From assembly GCF_001895025.1 (NCBI RefSeq), contig NZ_BCXI01000028.1:62001-126000 (forward strand): a DNA stretch of 64,000 nt, read 5' to 3'. The translations under genes and the position numbers were made by a program. The DNA is from Rhodococcus zopfii NBRC 100606 = JCM 9919 (GTDB taxonomy: Bacteria; Actinomycetota; Actinomycetes; Mycobacteriales; Mycobacteriaceae). Below the pieces are notes generated by a model. That model saw nothing but the letters and a program-made list of their open reading frames with translations, searched no databases and had not been told where the DNA came from. Of this stretch, positions 31,409 through 40,042 are shown in pieces. Every line of letters starts with the position of its first letter. Position 1 is the first letter of the stretch.

Positions 31409-32914
31409 ATGCGCGAACACACCGGCACCGCAATCACCGACGCCCCGGCGCGGGCCGACGCCCGCACCTGGCTGGGCCTCGCCGTGCTCGCGTGCGCGGT
31501 GCTGCTCATCGCGATCGATGCGACCGTGCTCGATCTCGCCCTGCCGTTCATCAGCGCCGATCTCGCCCCCACCGGCGTGCAACTGCTGTGGATCATCGAC
31601 GTGTACTCGTTCGCCGTCGCGGGTCTGCTCGTGACCATGGGCGTCCTCGGCGACCGCATCGGGCGCCGACGCCTGCTGCTGGTGGGTGCGATCGGATTCG
31701 CCGCCGCCTCCGTGCTGGCCGCCTGGGCGGTCGATCCCGAGATGCTCATCGCGGCGCGGGTTCTGCAGGGTATCGCCGGAGCCACCCTGATGCCCGCGAC
31801 GCTCGGCCTGATCCGGCACATGTTTGCCGACGCCCGTCAGCGCACACTCGCGATCGGCGTGTGGAGCGCGATGGCGGCCGGAGGCGCCGCGGCCGGACCG
31901 CTCGTCGGCGGATGGTTGCTCGAGCACTTCTGGTGGGGCTCGGTGTTTCTCGTGAATCTGCCGATCATGGCGGTCCTCGTCATCGCCGCGCCGCGCCTGA
32001 TCCCCGAGTCCCGGGACCCGGCGCCGGGCCGCTTCGATCTCGTCGGCGCGATCGCGTCGCTGGCCGCCGTGTTGCCACTGGTCTACGCGGTCAAGGAGTC
32101 CGCGCTGCACGGCCCGCAACCGGAATACCTGATTGCCGGTGGCATCGGCGTCCTCGCGGCGCTGTTCTTCGTCCACCGTCAGCGCGCCACGACCTCGCCG
32201 TTGCTGGACCTGTCGCTGTTCGCCGAGCGGACCTTCTCCACCGCTGTGGCGGCCAACCTGCTCTCGGTGTTCGCGCTGGCCGGGGTGCTGTTCTTCGGAT
32301 CGCAATATCTGCAGCTCGTGCTCGACGTGAGCCCCCTGACCGCCGGACTGCTCATGCTCCCGGGAACCGCCGCCAGCGCGCTCGGCTCGCTCGCCGCCGG
32401 ACCGCTCACCCGCCGGCTCCCGATCGGCGGGGTCCTGGCATGCTCACTCGGCCTTGCCGCAGCCGGGGCAGGGGCGCTGCTCGCGCTCGGTGCCGACGGC
32501 GGCGCCGGAGTGTTCGTCGCCGGCTTCACCCTGGTCGGCGCGGGCGTCGGCGTCGCACTGACTCTCACCACCGATCTCGTGGTGGCCGCCGCGCCGCCGG
32601 ATCGTGCGGGCGCGGCATCCGCGGTGTCCGAAACCGCATACGAACTGGGGCTGGCGCTGGGTGTGGCAGTGCTCGGCAGCGTCGTCAGCGCGACCTACCA
32701 GGGCCGCCTCGCCGAGTTGTTCCCCTCGAACGAGGGGCTCGACACCCTCGGCAATCTCGTGGAGACGGCGCGGCACCTGCCGGACACCGCGGCTCGTGCG
32801 CTGCTCGAGGAGGGGCGCGAGGCGTTCGTCGCGGGAATGCACAGCGCCTCGGCCGCCACCGCCGTCATCCTCGCGGTGACCGCACTGTTCACATGGCGGA
32901 TGCTGCGGCGCTGA
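31409..32914 (+). CDS. MFS drug exporter (DHA2, EmrB/QacA-like)
   Basis: 501 residues with about 14 transmembrane helices, the size of DHA2 family proton antiporters. DHA2 features include LDLALPFISADLAPTGVQLLWIIDVYSFAVAGLL (only ends quoted: TM1-2, residues 38-72), GDRIGRRRLLLVGA (motif A) and ARVLQGIAGATLMPATLGLI (motif C-like). A conserved late helix reads AASAVSETAYELGLALGVAVLGSV. It probably exports lipophilic or cationic drugs under control of the divergent TetR. The stop lies in the first unit of a 16-bp tandem repeat. Confidence 0.9.
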   Translation: MREHTGTAITDAPARADARTWLGLAVLACAVLLIAIDATVLDLALPFISADLAPTGVQLLWIIDVYSFAVAGLLVTMGVLGDRIGRRRLLLVGAIGFAAASVLAAWAVDPEMLIAARVLQGIAGATLMPATLGLIRHMFADARQRTLAIGVWSAMAAGGAAAGPLVGGWLLEHFWWGSVFLVNLPIMAVLVIAAPRLIPESRDPAPGRFDLVGAIASLAAVLPLVYAVKESALHGPQPEYLIAGGIGVLAALFFVHRQRATTSPLLDLSLFAERTFSTAVAANLLSVFALAGVLFFGSQYLQLVLDVSPLTAGLLMLPGTAASALGSLAAGPLTRRLPIGGVLACSLGLAAAGAGALLALGADGGAGVFVAGFTLVGAGVGVALTLTTDLVVAAAPPDRAGAASAVSETAYELGLALGVAVLGSVVSATYQGRLAELFPSNEGLDTLGNLVETARHLPDTAARALLEEGREAFVAGMHSASAATAVILAVTALFTWRMLRR

Positions 32915-32952
32915 GACGGAGCGGCGCTGAGACGGAGCGGCGCTGTGACGAT
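32905..32952. repeat. 16-bp tandem repeat at the 3' end of the MFS gene
   Basis: GCGGCGCTGAGACGGA occurs at 32905-32920 and 32921-32936, and as GCGGCGCTGTGACGAT at 32937-32952. The first copy spans the MFS stop codon (TGA 32912-32914). Confidence 0.75.
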
Positions 32953-32969
32953 GCGGCGCCGCGGCGAGC

Positions 32970-34730
32970 TCACCGGTCGTGGTGGTCGACGTCGCCGTCG
33001 AGCACCGCGAACGAATGGCCGGGGATCAGCGCGGCCGAGCGCGTCCGGTTGACGACCGGTTCGTCCCACCACATCAGCGGGACACCGCCGACCGGAACGG
33101 TGATCGGCTCGGCTCCGAGATTGCAGGCGACGCGAATCCTCCCGCGGTGCACGACGATCCAGCGCTCGTCTTCGTCGTAGTCGACCTGCAGGTTCTCGAG
33201 CCACGGATCGGTCAGCTCGGCACGGGACCGGCGCAACGCGAGCAGATCCCGGTAGCACGCCAGCAGCCGGGCATGCTCCGGCTCGGTGCGCTCGGCCCGG
33301 TTCAGCACGGAACCGTGGAAGGTCTCCGGATCCTGCGGGTCGGGCACGTCGCCGGTGTCCCAGCCGTGTTCGGCGAACTCCCGTCGCCGGCCGTCGATCA
33401 CCGCCGCGGCGAGCTCCGGTTCCGGATGCGAGGTGAAGTACCGGAACGGGGTGGTCGCACCCCACTCCTCGCCCATGAACAGCATCGGCGTGTACGGGGA
33501 GGTGAGCACGAGCGCGGCCCTGACGGCGAGCTGTCCGTGATCGAGATACCGGCCCGGCCGGTCGCCGCGCGCGCGGTTGCCCACCTGATCGTGGGTGCAC
33601 GTGTAGGCCAGCAGGGAACTGGCCGGAGTGCGGCGCACATCGAGCGGGCGCCCGTGGACGCGACCGCGGAAGCTCGAGTACGTTCCGGCGTGGAAGAAGC
33701 CGTGTTGCAGGGTACGGGCCAGGCACTCCAGCGACCCGAAATCTCCGTAGTAGCCCTGCCGTTCGCCGGACACCGCCGCATGCACGGCGTGGTGGATGTC
33801 GTCGTCCCATTGCGCGTGTAGTCCGTACCCACCCGCGGATCGCGGGGTGATCAAGCGCGGATCGTTGAGGTCGCTTTCGGCGATGAGCGTCAGCGGGCGC
33901 CCCAGATGAACCGAAAGCCGGAAGGTTTCGGTGGAGAGATCCTCGAGCACATGCGTGGCGGTGTGATCCACGAGCGCGTGGACCGCGTCCAGCCGCAGTG
34001 CGTCGATGTGGAAGTCGCGGAACCAGCGCAGGGCGTTGTCGATGATGTAGCGACGGACCTCCGCCGACCCGGGACCGTCGAGGTTCACCGTCTCGCCCCA
34101 GGTCCCGGCGCCGCCGGTGAGATAGGGGCCGAAGCGGCCCAGATAGTTCCCGGACGGGCCGAGATGGTTGTACACCACGTCGAGCACGACCCCGAGCCCG
34201 CGCGCGTGCGCGGCGTCGACGAACCGCTGCAGCGCGTCCGGCCCGCCGTACGGTTCGTGCACCGCGTACCAGAGCACCCCGTCGTAACCCCAGCCGTGGG
34301 TGCCGTTGAACGCGTTGACGGGCATCAGTTCGACGAAGCCGACTCCGAGGTCGACGAGTTCGTCGAGATGTTCGATCGCCGCGTCGAGCGTGCCGGCGGC
34401 GGTGAACGTGCCGATGTGCAGCTCGTAGACGACGCTGCCCGGCAGTTGCCGGCCCGTCCAGGCCGAGTCGGTCCAGACCGCGGGATCGAGCTCGTGCAGC
34501 TGGGACGGGCCGTGCACGCCGTCGGGTTGCCGCGGCGAGCGCGGATCCGGCAGCACGGTCTCGTCGTCCGTTCCGCTGCCGTCCACGACGAAGCCGTAGC
34601 GATCGCCGGGGGAGGCGTCGACCTCGGTGCGCCACCAGCCGTGGCTGTCGCGGACCATGGGATGTTCGGTGCCGTCGATGTGCAGGCGGACGGATTCGGG
34701 AAGCGGGGCCCAGACCTCGAAGGTGCGCAC
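32970..34730 (-). CDS. treZ: Malto-oligosyltrehalose trehalohydrolase TreZ
   Basis: 586 residues of GH13. An N-terminal beta-sandwich domain (about 1-85, FEVWAPLPESVRLHIDG) is followed by the catalytic barrel. Region I is VVLDVVYNHLGPSGNYL, region II DALRLDAVHALVDH and region III LIAESDLNDPRL. A near-C-terminal TLQHGFFHAGTYSSFRGR and the TCTHDQVGNRARGDR stretch are typical of TreZ rather than glycogen branching enzymes. It releases trehalose from maltooligosyl trehalose made by TreY. The start is GTG 34730. In this genome it is separated from treY by about 9 kb of accessory genes. Confidence 0.95.
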   Translation of the reverse strand: MRTFEVWAPLPESVRLHIDGTEHPMVRDSHGWWRTEVDASPGDRYGFVVDGSGTDDETVLPDPRSPRQPDGVHGPSQLHELDPAVWTDSAWTGRQLPGSVVYELHIGTFTAAGTLDAAIEHLDELVDLGVGFVELMPVNAFNGTHGWGYDGVLWYAVHEPYGGPDALQRFVDAAHARGLGVVLDVVYNHLGPSGNYLGRFGPYLTGGAGTWGETVNLDGPGSAEVRRYIIDNALRWFRDFHIDALRLDAVHALVDHTATHVLEDLSTETFRLSVHLGRPLTLIAESDLNDPRLITPRSAGGYGLHAQWDDDIHHAVHAAVSGERQGYYGDFGSLECLARTLQHGFFHAGTYSSFRGRVHGRPLDVRRTPASSLLAYTCTHDQVGNRARGDRPGRYLDHGQLAVRAALVLTSPYTPMLFMGEEWGATTPFRYFTSHPEPELAAAVIDGRRREFAEHGWDTGDVPDPQDPETFHGSVLNRAERTEPEHARLLACYRDLLALRRSRAELTDPWLENLQVDYDEDERWIVVHRGRIRVACNLGAEPITVPVGGVPLMWWDEPVVNRTRSAALIPGHSFAVLDGDVDHHDR

Positions 34731-34776
34731 GGATCCAGCATGCCCGCTCCGCGAGATACGCGCAGCTCCACACGAT

Positions 34777-34801
34777 TCGGATGCACAGTGGGTGCATCCG
34801 A
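34777..34801. promoter_or_regulatory. Inverted repeat upstream of the TetR gene at 34820 and of treZ
   Basis: TCGGATGCAC (34777-34786) and GTGCATCCGA (34792-34801) form a perfect 10-bp inverted repeat with a 5-base spacer. It lies in the 89-bp gap between divergent treZ and tetR, 18 bp before the tetR ATG. A TetR operator is the natural reading. Confidence 0.7.
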
Positions 34802-34819
34802 TGGGTTAGGGTTGCTCCG

Positions 34820-35458
34820 ATGTCCGAGAACACCGCGAAGCGGACGTACACGTCCCCGCTTCGGGAAGAAGCCGCCCGCCGTACCCGCGCCACGATCCGT
34901 GCCGCGGGTGCGCGGTTGTTCGTCCGCGACGGCTACGTCAGCACCACCGTCAAGCAGATCGCCGAGGAGGCGGGGGTCGCGGTCCGGACCGTGTTCACCG
35001 CGTTTCCCGGCGGCAAATCGGAACTGTTCCGCGACGCCCTCGACAACGCGGTGGCCGGCACCGGTGACACCACCGGTCCGCCGAGGAGGCCGGCCGCCCA
35101 CCGGGGTTCCGACGCCGACCTGATCCTCGAGCACGTGGTCGGGTTCGGCACCGACATGCTCGAACGGGCCGGGGGCCTGCTCATGACGTCGGTGGAGTCC
35201 TCGGGCGCGGACCCGGACATGCGGCGCTTCGCCGACGAGGACGCCCGCGCGACGGCCGAGAACGCCCGCACGATCGCCGAGGGCCTGCGCGCGAGCGGTC
35301 TGCTCCGCGACGGGGTGCGCGTCGAGCACGCCGCGGATGTGCTCTTCACGCTCAGCTCACCCCAGGTGCACGCGCTGCTGCGCCGCAGCTGCGGCTGGGA
35401 CGTCGAGCAGTACCGGTCGTGGTTGACGGACACCCTGCGCGCGACGCTCCTGCGGTGA
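34820..35458 (+). CDS. TetR family regulator divergent from treZ
   Basis: 212 residues. The HTH domain spans about 12-60 (RRTRATIRAAGARLFVRDGY, then VKQIAEEAGVAVRTVFTAFPGGKSELF with recognition helix VAVRTVFTAF). The C-terminal region contains VGFGTDMLERAGGLLMTSVESSGADPDM, seen in part. ATG 34820 is chosen over an in-frame upstream codon at 34781 because the latter lies inside the inverted repeat. It may regulate itself and possibly the divergent treZ; no exporter lies next to it, so its usual target may have been lost. Confidence 0.85.
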   Translation: MSENTAKRTYTSPLREEAARRTRATIRAAGARLFVRDGYVSTTVKQIAEEAGVAVRTVFTAFPGGKSELFRDALDNAVAGTGDTTGPPRRPAAHRGSDADLILEHVVGFGTDMLERAGGLLMTSVESSGADPDMRRFADEDARATAENARTIAEGLRASGLLRDGVRVEHAADVLFTLSSPQVHALLRRSCGWDVEQYRSWLTDTLRATLLR

Positions 35459-35568
35459 GGCGGGAGAGCGCATCCGCTCGGATCCCGGTCGTACGCCGAC
35501 ACGATCGGCACAGGGAAGCGACCGGCGCCCGAGCGGGTGCGGAGGGTAGCCCCCTCCGCGGGGCACAG

Positions 35569-35973
35569 TCAGGGCAGGGCGTCCAGATACACCCAGCGAC
35601 CGTCCTCGCGCACGAACCGGCTGTGTTCGTGCAGTGTGTCCTCGACGCCGTCGTACGTGTAGTGGGCGCGGAATTCGACGGTGCCCTCGGTGTGCAGGAA
35701 ACCGCCGCCGGTCGTGCGCAGGATCTCGAGCCCGGTCCACCGCTGGCCCGGATCGAGCTCGAGCCGGGCCGGACGGCCCGCCGGATGCCACGTGCGGTTC
35801 AGATGCTCGACGTTCCCGACCGCGAACGCCGTGTACCGCGACCGCATCAACCGCTCCGCGGTCGGTGCGTCCGCACCGTCCAGGAGCGGCCCGCAGCACT
35901 CACCGAACGGCAACCCGCCACCACACGGGCACGGGGAATCGGCGGTAGGGACTCGGGTACGTCGACGGTTCAC
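35569..35973 (-). CDS. YchJ/UPF0225 family protein with SEC-C zinc motif
   Basis: 134 residues. The N-terminal SEC-C motif is CPCGGGLPFGECCGP (residues 15-29). The NTF2-like YchJ domain follows: AERLMRSRYTAFAVGNVEHLNRTWHP and VEFRAHYTYDG. The C-terminal HEHSRFVREDGRWVYLDA is typical. The family's function is unknown; SEC-C motifs bind zinc and often mediate protein contacts. GTG 35973 is the start. Confidence 0.9.
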   Translation of the reverse strand: MNRRRTRVPTADSPCPCGGGLPFGECCGPLLDGADAPTAERLMRSRYTAFAVGNVEHLNRTWHPAGRPARLELDPGQRWTGLEILRTTGGGFLHTEGTVEFRAHYTYDGVEDTLHEHSRFVREDGRWVYLDALP

Positions 35974-36046
35974 GAGCCCTATTATCGCCGCTCTTGCCGA
36001 GGCAATCGCCGACGGGCACGATTGATTCCGTCTTCGGGAGGTCGCA

Positions 36047-36667
36047 GTGAGCGTCGGTATCGAGTCACGACTGAGCTACATCGACAGGCAGGGACGGCAG
36101 CATCGCTACGAGCTGTCGCCCGCGACGCCGCGCGTCACCATCGGCCGGTCACCGGACTCGGACGTCCCGTTCACCGGCGACGAGGAAGTGTCGCGACTGC
36201 ACGCGGTCGTCGAATGGATCGGGACGCACTGGACGATCGTCGACGACGGATTGTCGCGCAACGGAACGTTCGTCAACGGTGAGCGGATCACCGGCCGGCG
36301 GCGGTTGAGGGAGGGCGACAGCATCCGTATCGGTTCGATCCGGTTGACCTTCCAGGAAATCGGGGTCGGGCCGGACGAAGCGACCCGCGTCGCGTCGGAG
36401 CTGCCGACGGTCCGGTCGGTCACCGAAACGCAGCGCGGTGTGCTGCTCGCGCTGTGCCGCCCGTACAAGCACGGTGCCGCATTCGCCAGCCCCGCCTCGA
36501 ACCAGGCGATCGCCGCGGAGCTCTACCTGAGCGTCGACGCCGTGAAGACGCACCTGCGCGCGTTGTTCACCAAGTTCGGTGTCGAGGACCTGCCGCAGAA
36601 CCTCAAACGGGTGCGGCTCGCCGAGCTGGCCCTGCACAGCGGCATCATCACCGAACGGGACCTCTGA
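36047..36667 (+). CDS. FHA domain protein with C-terminal helix-turn-helix
   Basis: 206 residues. The N-terminal FHA domain (about 10-105) has the phosphothreonine-binding residues in TIGRSPDSDV, EVSRLHAVVEW and SRNGTFVNGERI. The C-terminal half (about 130-206) is a LuxR/winged-helix-like segment, SNQAIAAELYLSVDAVKTHLRALFTKFGVE, shown in outline by the helix SVDAVKTHLRALFTKF. The combination suggests a regulator that is recruited to, or switched by, a Ser/Thr-kinase phosphorylated partner. No kinase gene lies nearby. GTG 36047 follows GGGAGG at 5 bases. Confidence 0.88.
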   Translation: MSVGIESRLSYIDRQGRQHRYELSPATPRVTIGRSPDSDVPFTGDEEVSRLHAVVEWIGTHWTIVDDGLSRNGTFVNGERITGRRRLREGDSIRIGSIRLTFQEIGVGPDEATRVASELPTVRSVTETQRGVLLALCRPYKHGAAFASPASNQAIAAELYLSVDAVKTHLRALFTKFGVEDLPQNLKRVRLAELALHSGIITERDL

Positions 36668-36673
36668 GCTTGC

Positions 36674-37576
36674 TCAGCCGACCCGCCGCAACAGCGCGGC
36701 CAGCGCGTGTGCGACCTCCTCGGCCCGCTCGGCGATCACCGAGTGCCCGGCCCCGTCGACGCGCACCAGCTCCGCGAGCGGCAGCCGGGACGCCAGCCCG
36801 GCCGACAGTTCGAACGGGGTCCACTCGTCGGTGGAACCGCACAGCACCAGCGCCGGCACCGCCGCGAGCACCGTCAGGGCCGCCGACTCGTCGAGGGCCG
36901 CGAAGGAACGCAGGAACCCGGCCATCGTCACCACCGACGTGTCGCTGTGCAGGATCTTCATCAACGCCGCAAAGCGGCTGTCCGGGCCGCGACGATCCGC
37001 GGCCCGCACCAGCGGTCCGCCCATGCGCCCGCCGAACCGGAGCGCTCGTTGCATGATGCCCGGCGCCCGGGTCACCGCCCGATGGAACAGCTCCACCGCC
37101 GGGCTGCGCAGATACCGGCCGAGCCCGGACCGGTGCAGATCGCCGGCCGCCGTAGCGATCAGGCCGATCCCCGCCACCCGGCGGCCGATCTCGTGCGGAT
37201 GCTGTCGCGCGTAGGACAGAATCGCCATGCCGCCCATCGAATGCCCGACCAGCACCACCGGTTCGGACGCCACCGCGCGCAGTACCGCTCCCAGATCCCG
37301 GCCCACCTGCTCGACGGTGTACGTCTCGGCGGGAGCGCCACCGGACCGGCCGTGCCCACGGTGATCGAAGAACACCATCCGCACCGACGAGCCCGTCAGG
37401 CGCAGAAGCGAATCCCGCAGCGGCGACCAGCTTTCCGTGTGATTGCAGTGTCCGTGGACGAACACGACGGTCAGCGGCGCCGTGGCGGCTCCGACCTCTC
37501 GGACGGCCAGTGGCACCCCGTCGTCCGCGAGTACCGTGACGCGCCGGACGAGCCGGGTACTGCGAATGGTGGTCAT
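36674..37576 (-). CDS. Alpha/beta hydrolase
   Basis: 300 residues with the alpha/beta hydrolase fold. The oxyanion loop is FVHGHCNHTESW. The nucleophile elbow is VLVGHSMGGMAIL with the catalytic Ser. The acid is in LVLCGSTDEWTPF and the His in VDGAGHSVIAE. A HRGHGRSGG strand-turn follows the first half. Substrate cannot be told from sequence. ATG 37576 is chosen; the open frame continues upstream into sequence without homology-like character. It converges with the FHA gene, only 6 bp away. Confidence 0.88.
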   Translation of the reverse strand: MTTIRSTRLVRRVTVLADDGVPLAVREVGAATAPLTVVFVHGHCNHTESWSPLRDSLLRLTGSSVRMVFFDHRGHGRSGGAPAETYTVEQVGRDLGAVLRAVASEPVVLVGHSMGGMAILSYARQHPHEIGRRVAGIGLIATAAGDLHRSGLGRYLRSPAVELFHRAVTRAPGIMQRALRFGGRMGGPLVRAADRRGPDSRFAALMKILHSDTSVVTMAGFLRSFAALDESAALTVLAAVPALVLCGSTDEWTPFELSAGLASRLPLAELVRVDGAGHSVIAERAEEVAHALAALLRRVG

Positions 37577-37685
37577 GGCGATCAGGGTGCGCCCGCACCG
37601 CGCCGACCACGACCGATCCCGGCGGTGGAAGTCCGCACCCCCGGAGTGGGCTCCACAACACCTTGGGTTGGTGGACAATCGAAAG

Positions 37686-38174
37686 ATGCAGGAGCAGCGG
37701 TATGTCGGTGTCGTCGGGCCCGGCGACGCCACCCCGGAGCAGCGCCGCGTCGCCCGCCGCGTCGGCGGGTTGCTGGCCGGGCGGCGCGCGGTCGTCGTGA
37801 CCGGCGGATTGGGCGGAGTGATGGCGGCGGCGTCGCGCGGAGCGATCGAGGCGGGCGGCACCACCGTCGGGCTGCTGCCGGGCGACGAACGCGGCGACGG
37901 CAACCCCTATCTGACGGTGTCGATTCCCACCGGGCTGGGGGAGATGCGCAACGCCCTGCTCGTCCGCACGAGCGATGCGTTGATCGCGGTCGGCGGAAGC
38001 TGGGGCACCATGAGCGAGATCGCGCTCGCGGTCCGGACCGGAGTCCCCGTGGTATCGATCGGGGGCTGGCAGATGCCAGGCCCGGGCGTGCTGGCCGTCG
38101 CCGACCCCGACGAGGCCGTCGAATGCCTGCACGCCCTGCTCTGGCGCAAGGACCCGCTCGAGGGCCGGCAGTAG
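37686..38174 (+). CDS. SLOG-superfamily nucleotide-binding protein (TIGR00725-like)
   Basis: 162 residues of Rossmann-like LOG/SLOG fold. The motifs are RYVGVVGPGDATPEQ, VVVTGGLGGVMAAASRGA, TVGLLPGDERGDGNPYLTVS and the family signature IAVGGSWGTMSEIALA. The PGGxGTxxE of true LOG cytokinin enzymes is replaced by GGSWGTMSE, as in the TIGR00725 family, whose role is unknown; nucleotide or nucleotide-sugar binding is expected. ATG 37686 is modelled; in-frame GTG 37671 would add five residues, and neither has a good ribosome site. Confidence 0.82.
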   Translation: MQEQRYVGVVGPGDATPEQRRVARRVGGLLAGRRAVVVTGGLGGVMAAASRGAIEAGGTTVGLLPGDERGDGNPYLTVSIPTGLGEMRNALLVRTSDALIAVGGSWGTMSEIALAVRTGVPVVSIGGWQMPGPGVLAVADPDEAVECLHALLWRKDPLEGRQ

Positions 38175-38200
38175 ACGCTGCCGGGGAAACGGAGGTCACC

Positions 38201-38221
38201 GAGGTGGTGCCGGACCACCTC
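38201..38221 (+). terminator. Short hairpin between the SLOG gene and the ABC operon
   Basis: GAGGTGGT (38201-38208) pairs with ACCACCTC (38214-38221) around a GCCGG loop. It lies 77 bases before the ABC start, so it may be a weak terminator or a leader hairpin. Confidence 0.45.
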
Positions 38222-38297
38222 TGGGGTGGGTATCGCGGAGGACGCGGCCGGGAGAACGTGGACATCACGCCTTTCCGCCGTCAGCCAGGAGGACCCC

Positions 38298-39263
38298 GTG
38301 CCGGACCGAACACCGTCCCTGTTCGTCGAAGACGTCACCAAGAGCTTCGGCCCGATCCCGGCGTTGCGCGGAGTGAGCTTCGCCGCCGCTCCGGGTGAAG
38401 TCCTCGCAGTTCTCGGTCCGAACGGGGCCGGCAAGACCACCGTGGTGAACATCCTCTCGACACTGTTGCGTCCGGACTCCGGGTGGGCCGTCGTCGCCGG
38501 ACACGACGTGGTCGCCGACGCGGCCGGTGTCCGGCGGTCGATCATGCTCACCGGGCAGTACGCCGCGCTCGACGACGCGCTCACCGGATTCGAGAACCTC
38601 GTGCTGTTCGCGCGGCTGCTCGGACTGCCCCGACGCGCCGCCCGCGCCCGCGCCCGCGAGCTGATCGCGGAGTTCGACCTCGACGACGCCGCGGACCGGG
38701 CGGTCGGCCGATATTCCGGTGGCATGCGCCGCCGCATCGATATCGCGTGCGGCCTTGTCGTCCCGCCACAGGTGGTGTTCCTCGACGAACCCACCACCGG
38801 GCTCGATCCACGCAGTCGGCAACGGGTGTGGGATCTGGTCTCCGGATTCAAGGCCAGGGGCATCACGACGCTGCTGACGACCCAATATCTCGAGGAAGCC
38901 GACCTCCTCGCCGACCGCATCGTCGTCGTGGACCGGGGCGTCGTCGTCGCCGACGACACGGCCGCCCGGCTCAAGGACCGCGTGGGTGGCAGCGTCTGCG
39001 AGGTGGTTCCGGTGCGCCCGCGGGACGTCCCCGAGATCGCCGACGTCGTCGGGATCTTCGCGCCCGCCGGGACCGTCGAGATCGGCACCGATCGGGTCTC
39101 CATCCCCGCGCTCGACGGGGCAGGCACTCTCGCTCGGGTCGCCGCCGCGATCGACGCCCGGCACCTCCGGATCGCGGACATCGCGCTGCGCCGCCCATCG
39201 CTGGACGAGGTGTTCCTCGCCCTCACCGGAACCGGATCGGCGCCGCTGGAGGTCGCGGCATGA
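38298..39263 (+). CDS. Drug-type ABC transporter ATP-binding protein (DrrA-like)
   Basis: 321 residues. The Walker A motif is GPNGAGKTT, the Q-loop MLTGQYAALDD, the signature YSGGMRRR and the Walker B VVFLDEPTTGLD; the H-loop region is LLTTQYLEEADLL. The C-terminal extension (about 230-321, ending in RRPSLDEVFLALTG) is typical of daunorubicin-resistance-type ATPases. It would power the two membrane proteins encoded next, with which it overlaps (ATGA). GTG 38298 is chosen because AGGAGGA lies 4 bases ahead. Confidence 0.93.
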   Translation: MPDRTPSLFVEDVTKSFGPIPALRGVSFAAAPGEVLAVLGPNGAGKTTVVNILSTLLRPDSGWAVVAGHDVVADAAGVRRSIMLTGQYAALDDALTGFENLVLFARLLGLPRRAARARARELIAEFDLDDAADRAVGRYSGGMRRRIDIACGLVVPPQVVFLDEPTTGLDPRSRQRVWDLVSGFKARGITTLLTTQYLEEADLLADRIVVVDRGVVVADDTAARLKDRVGGSVCEVVPVRPRDVPEIADVVGIFAPAGTVEIGTDRVSIPALDGAGTLARVAAAIDARHLRIADIALRRPSLDEVFLALTGTGSAPLEVAA

Positions 39264-40042
39264 GCAGTCTCGCACCCGAATACACGCCGCTTCGGCAGTG
39301 GTGGATCCTCACTGCCCGCGGTGTGGGATCGGCACTGCGCGGCGGATCGATGGTGACCGCGCTGATCGCACCGGTGGTGTTCACCCTCGGGTTCTACGTC
39401 CCGCTGCACGCGGTGGTCACGAGATTCTCCGGCGGCGGCGTCGAGTACGGGCGGTTCCTGATGCCCTTGCTCGCCTTGCAGGCGGTGTCCTTCACCGCGA
39501 TCACCGCCGCGTTCGTCGCGGCGACCGACACGGTGCGCGGCGTCGATCGGCGTTTCGCGGCGATGCCGATCCCCGCGGGTGTTCCGGTGGCGGCGCGGGT
39601 CTCGGCGAGCACCGTGCGCTGCGTTCTCGCGCTCGTCGTCGCCGTGGTCTGCGGCCACGCGATCGGATTCCGGTTCGACGCCGGACCTGCTGCCGCCCTT
39701 GCATTCTGCGCGACGGCACTGGCCATCGGGGTGGCTCTCACCTTCGCCGCCGATCTCCTGGGAGCGCTGTCCCGCAGCCCCGAGGCCACCACCCGCGCGC
39801 TGGCCGTTCCGCAATTGGTCCTGGGCATGTTCTCGTGCGGATTCCTTCCCCTCGAACAGTTTCCGCACTGGGCCCAGCCGATCGTGCGCAATCAGCCGGT
39901 CTCGCAGTTCTCGATCACGCTGCGCGCACTGGCCGACGGCACCTTCGACGCCCACCTGCTGGTTCCGACGCTGCTGTGGCTGGGCGCCCTGCTCGGGGTC
40001 GCCGGATGGATGTCGGTGCGAGTCACCGGGAGGCGAGCATGA
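39260..40042 (+). CDS. ABC-2 type permease, first of two
   Basis: 260 residues with about six transmembrane helices of the ABC-2 (DrrB) type. The hydrophobic segments include SMVTALIAPVVFTLGFYVPL, LMPLLALQAVSFTAITAAFV and STVRCVLALVVAVVCGHAIG. The conserved NQPVSQFSITLRALADG precedes the last helix. Its start overlaps the ATPase stop and its stop overlaps the next permease start, so the three form one unit. Two different permeases imply a heterodimeric channel. The substrate is unknown. Confidence 0.88.
   Translation: MSSLAPEYTPLRQWWILTARGVGSALRGGSMVTALIAPVVFTLGFYVPLHAVVTRFSGGGVEYGRFLMPLLALQAVSFTAITAAFVAATDTVRGVDRRFAAMPIPAGVPVAARVSASTVRCVLALVVAVVCGHAIGFRFDAGPAAALAFCATALAIGVALTFAADLLGALSRSPEATTRALAVPQLVLGMFSCGFLPLEQFPHWAQPIVRNQPVSQFSITLRALADGTFDAHLLVPTLLWLGALLGVAGWMSVRVTGRRA

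Noticed and set aside
30760-36667. The accessory block as an integrative element or prophage
   Set aside because: No integrase, att-like direct repeats at a tRNA gene, or phage structural genes were found.
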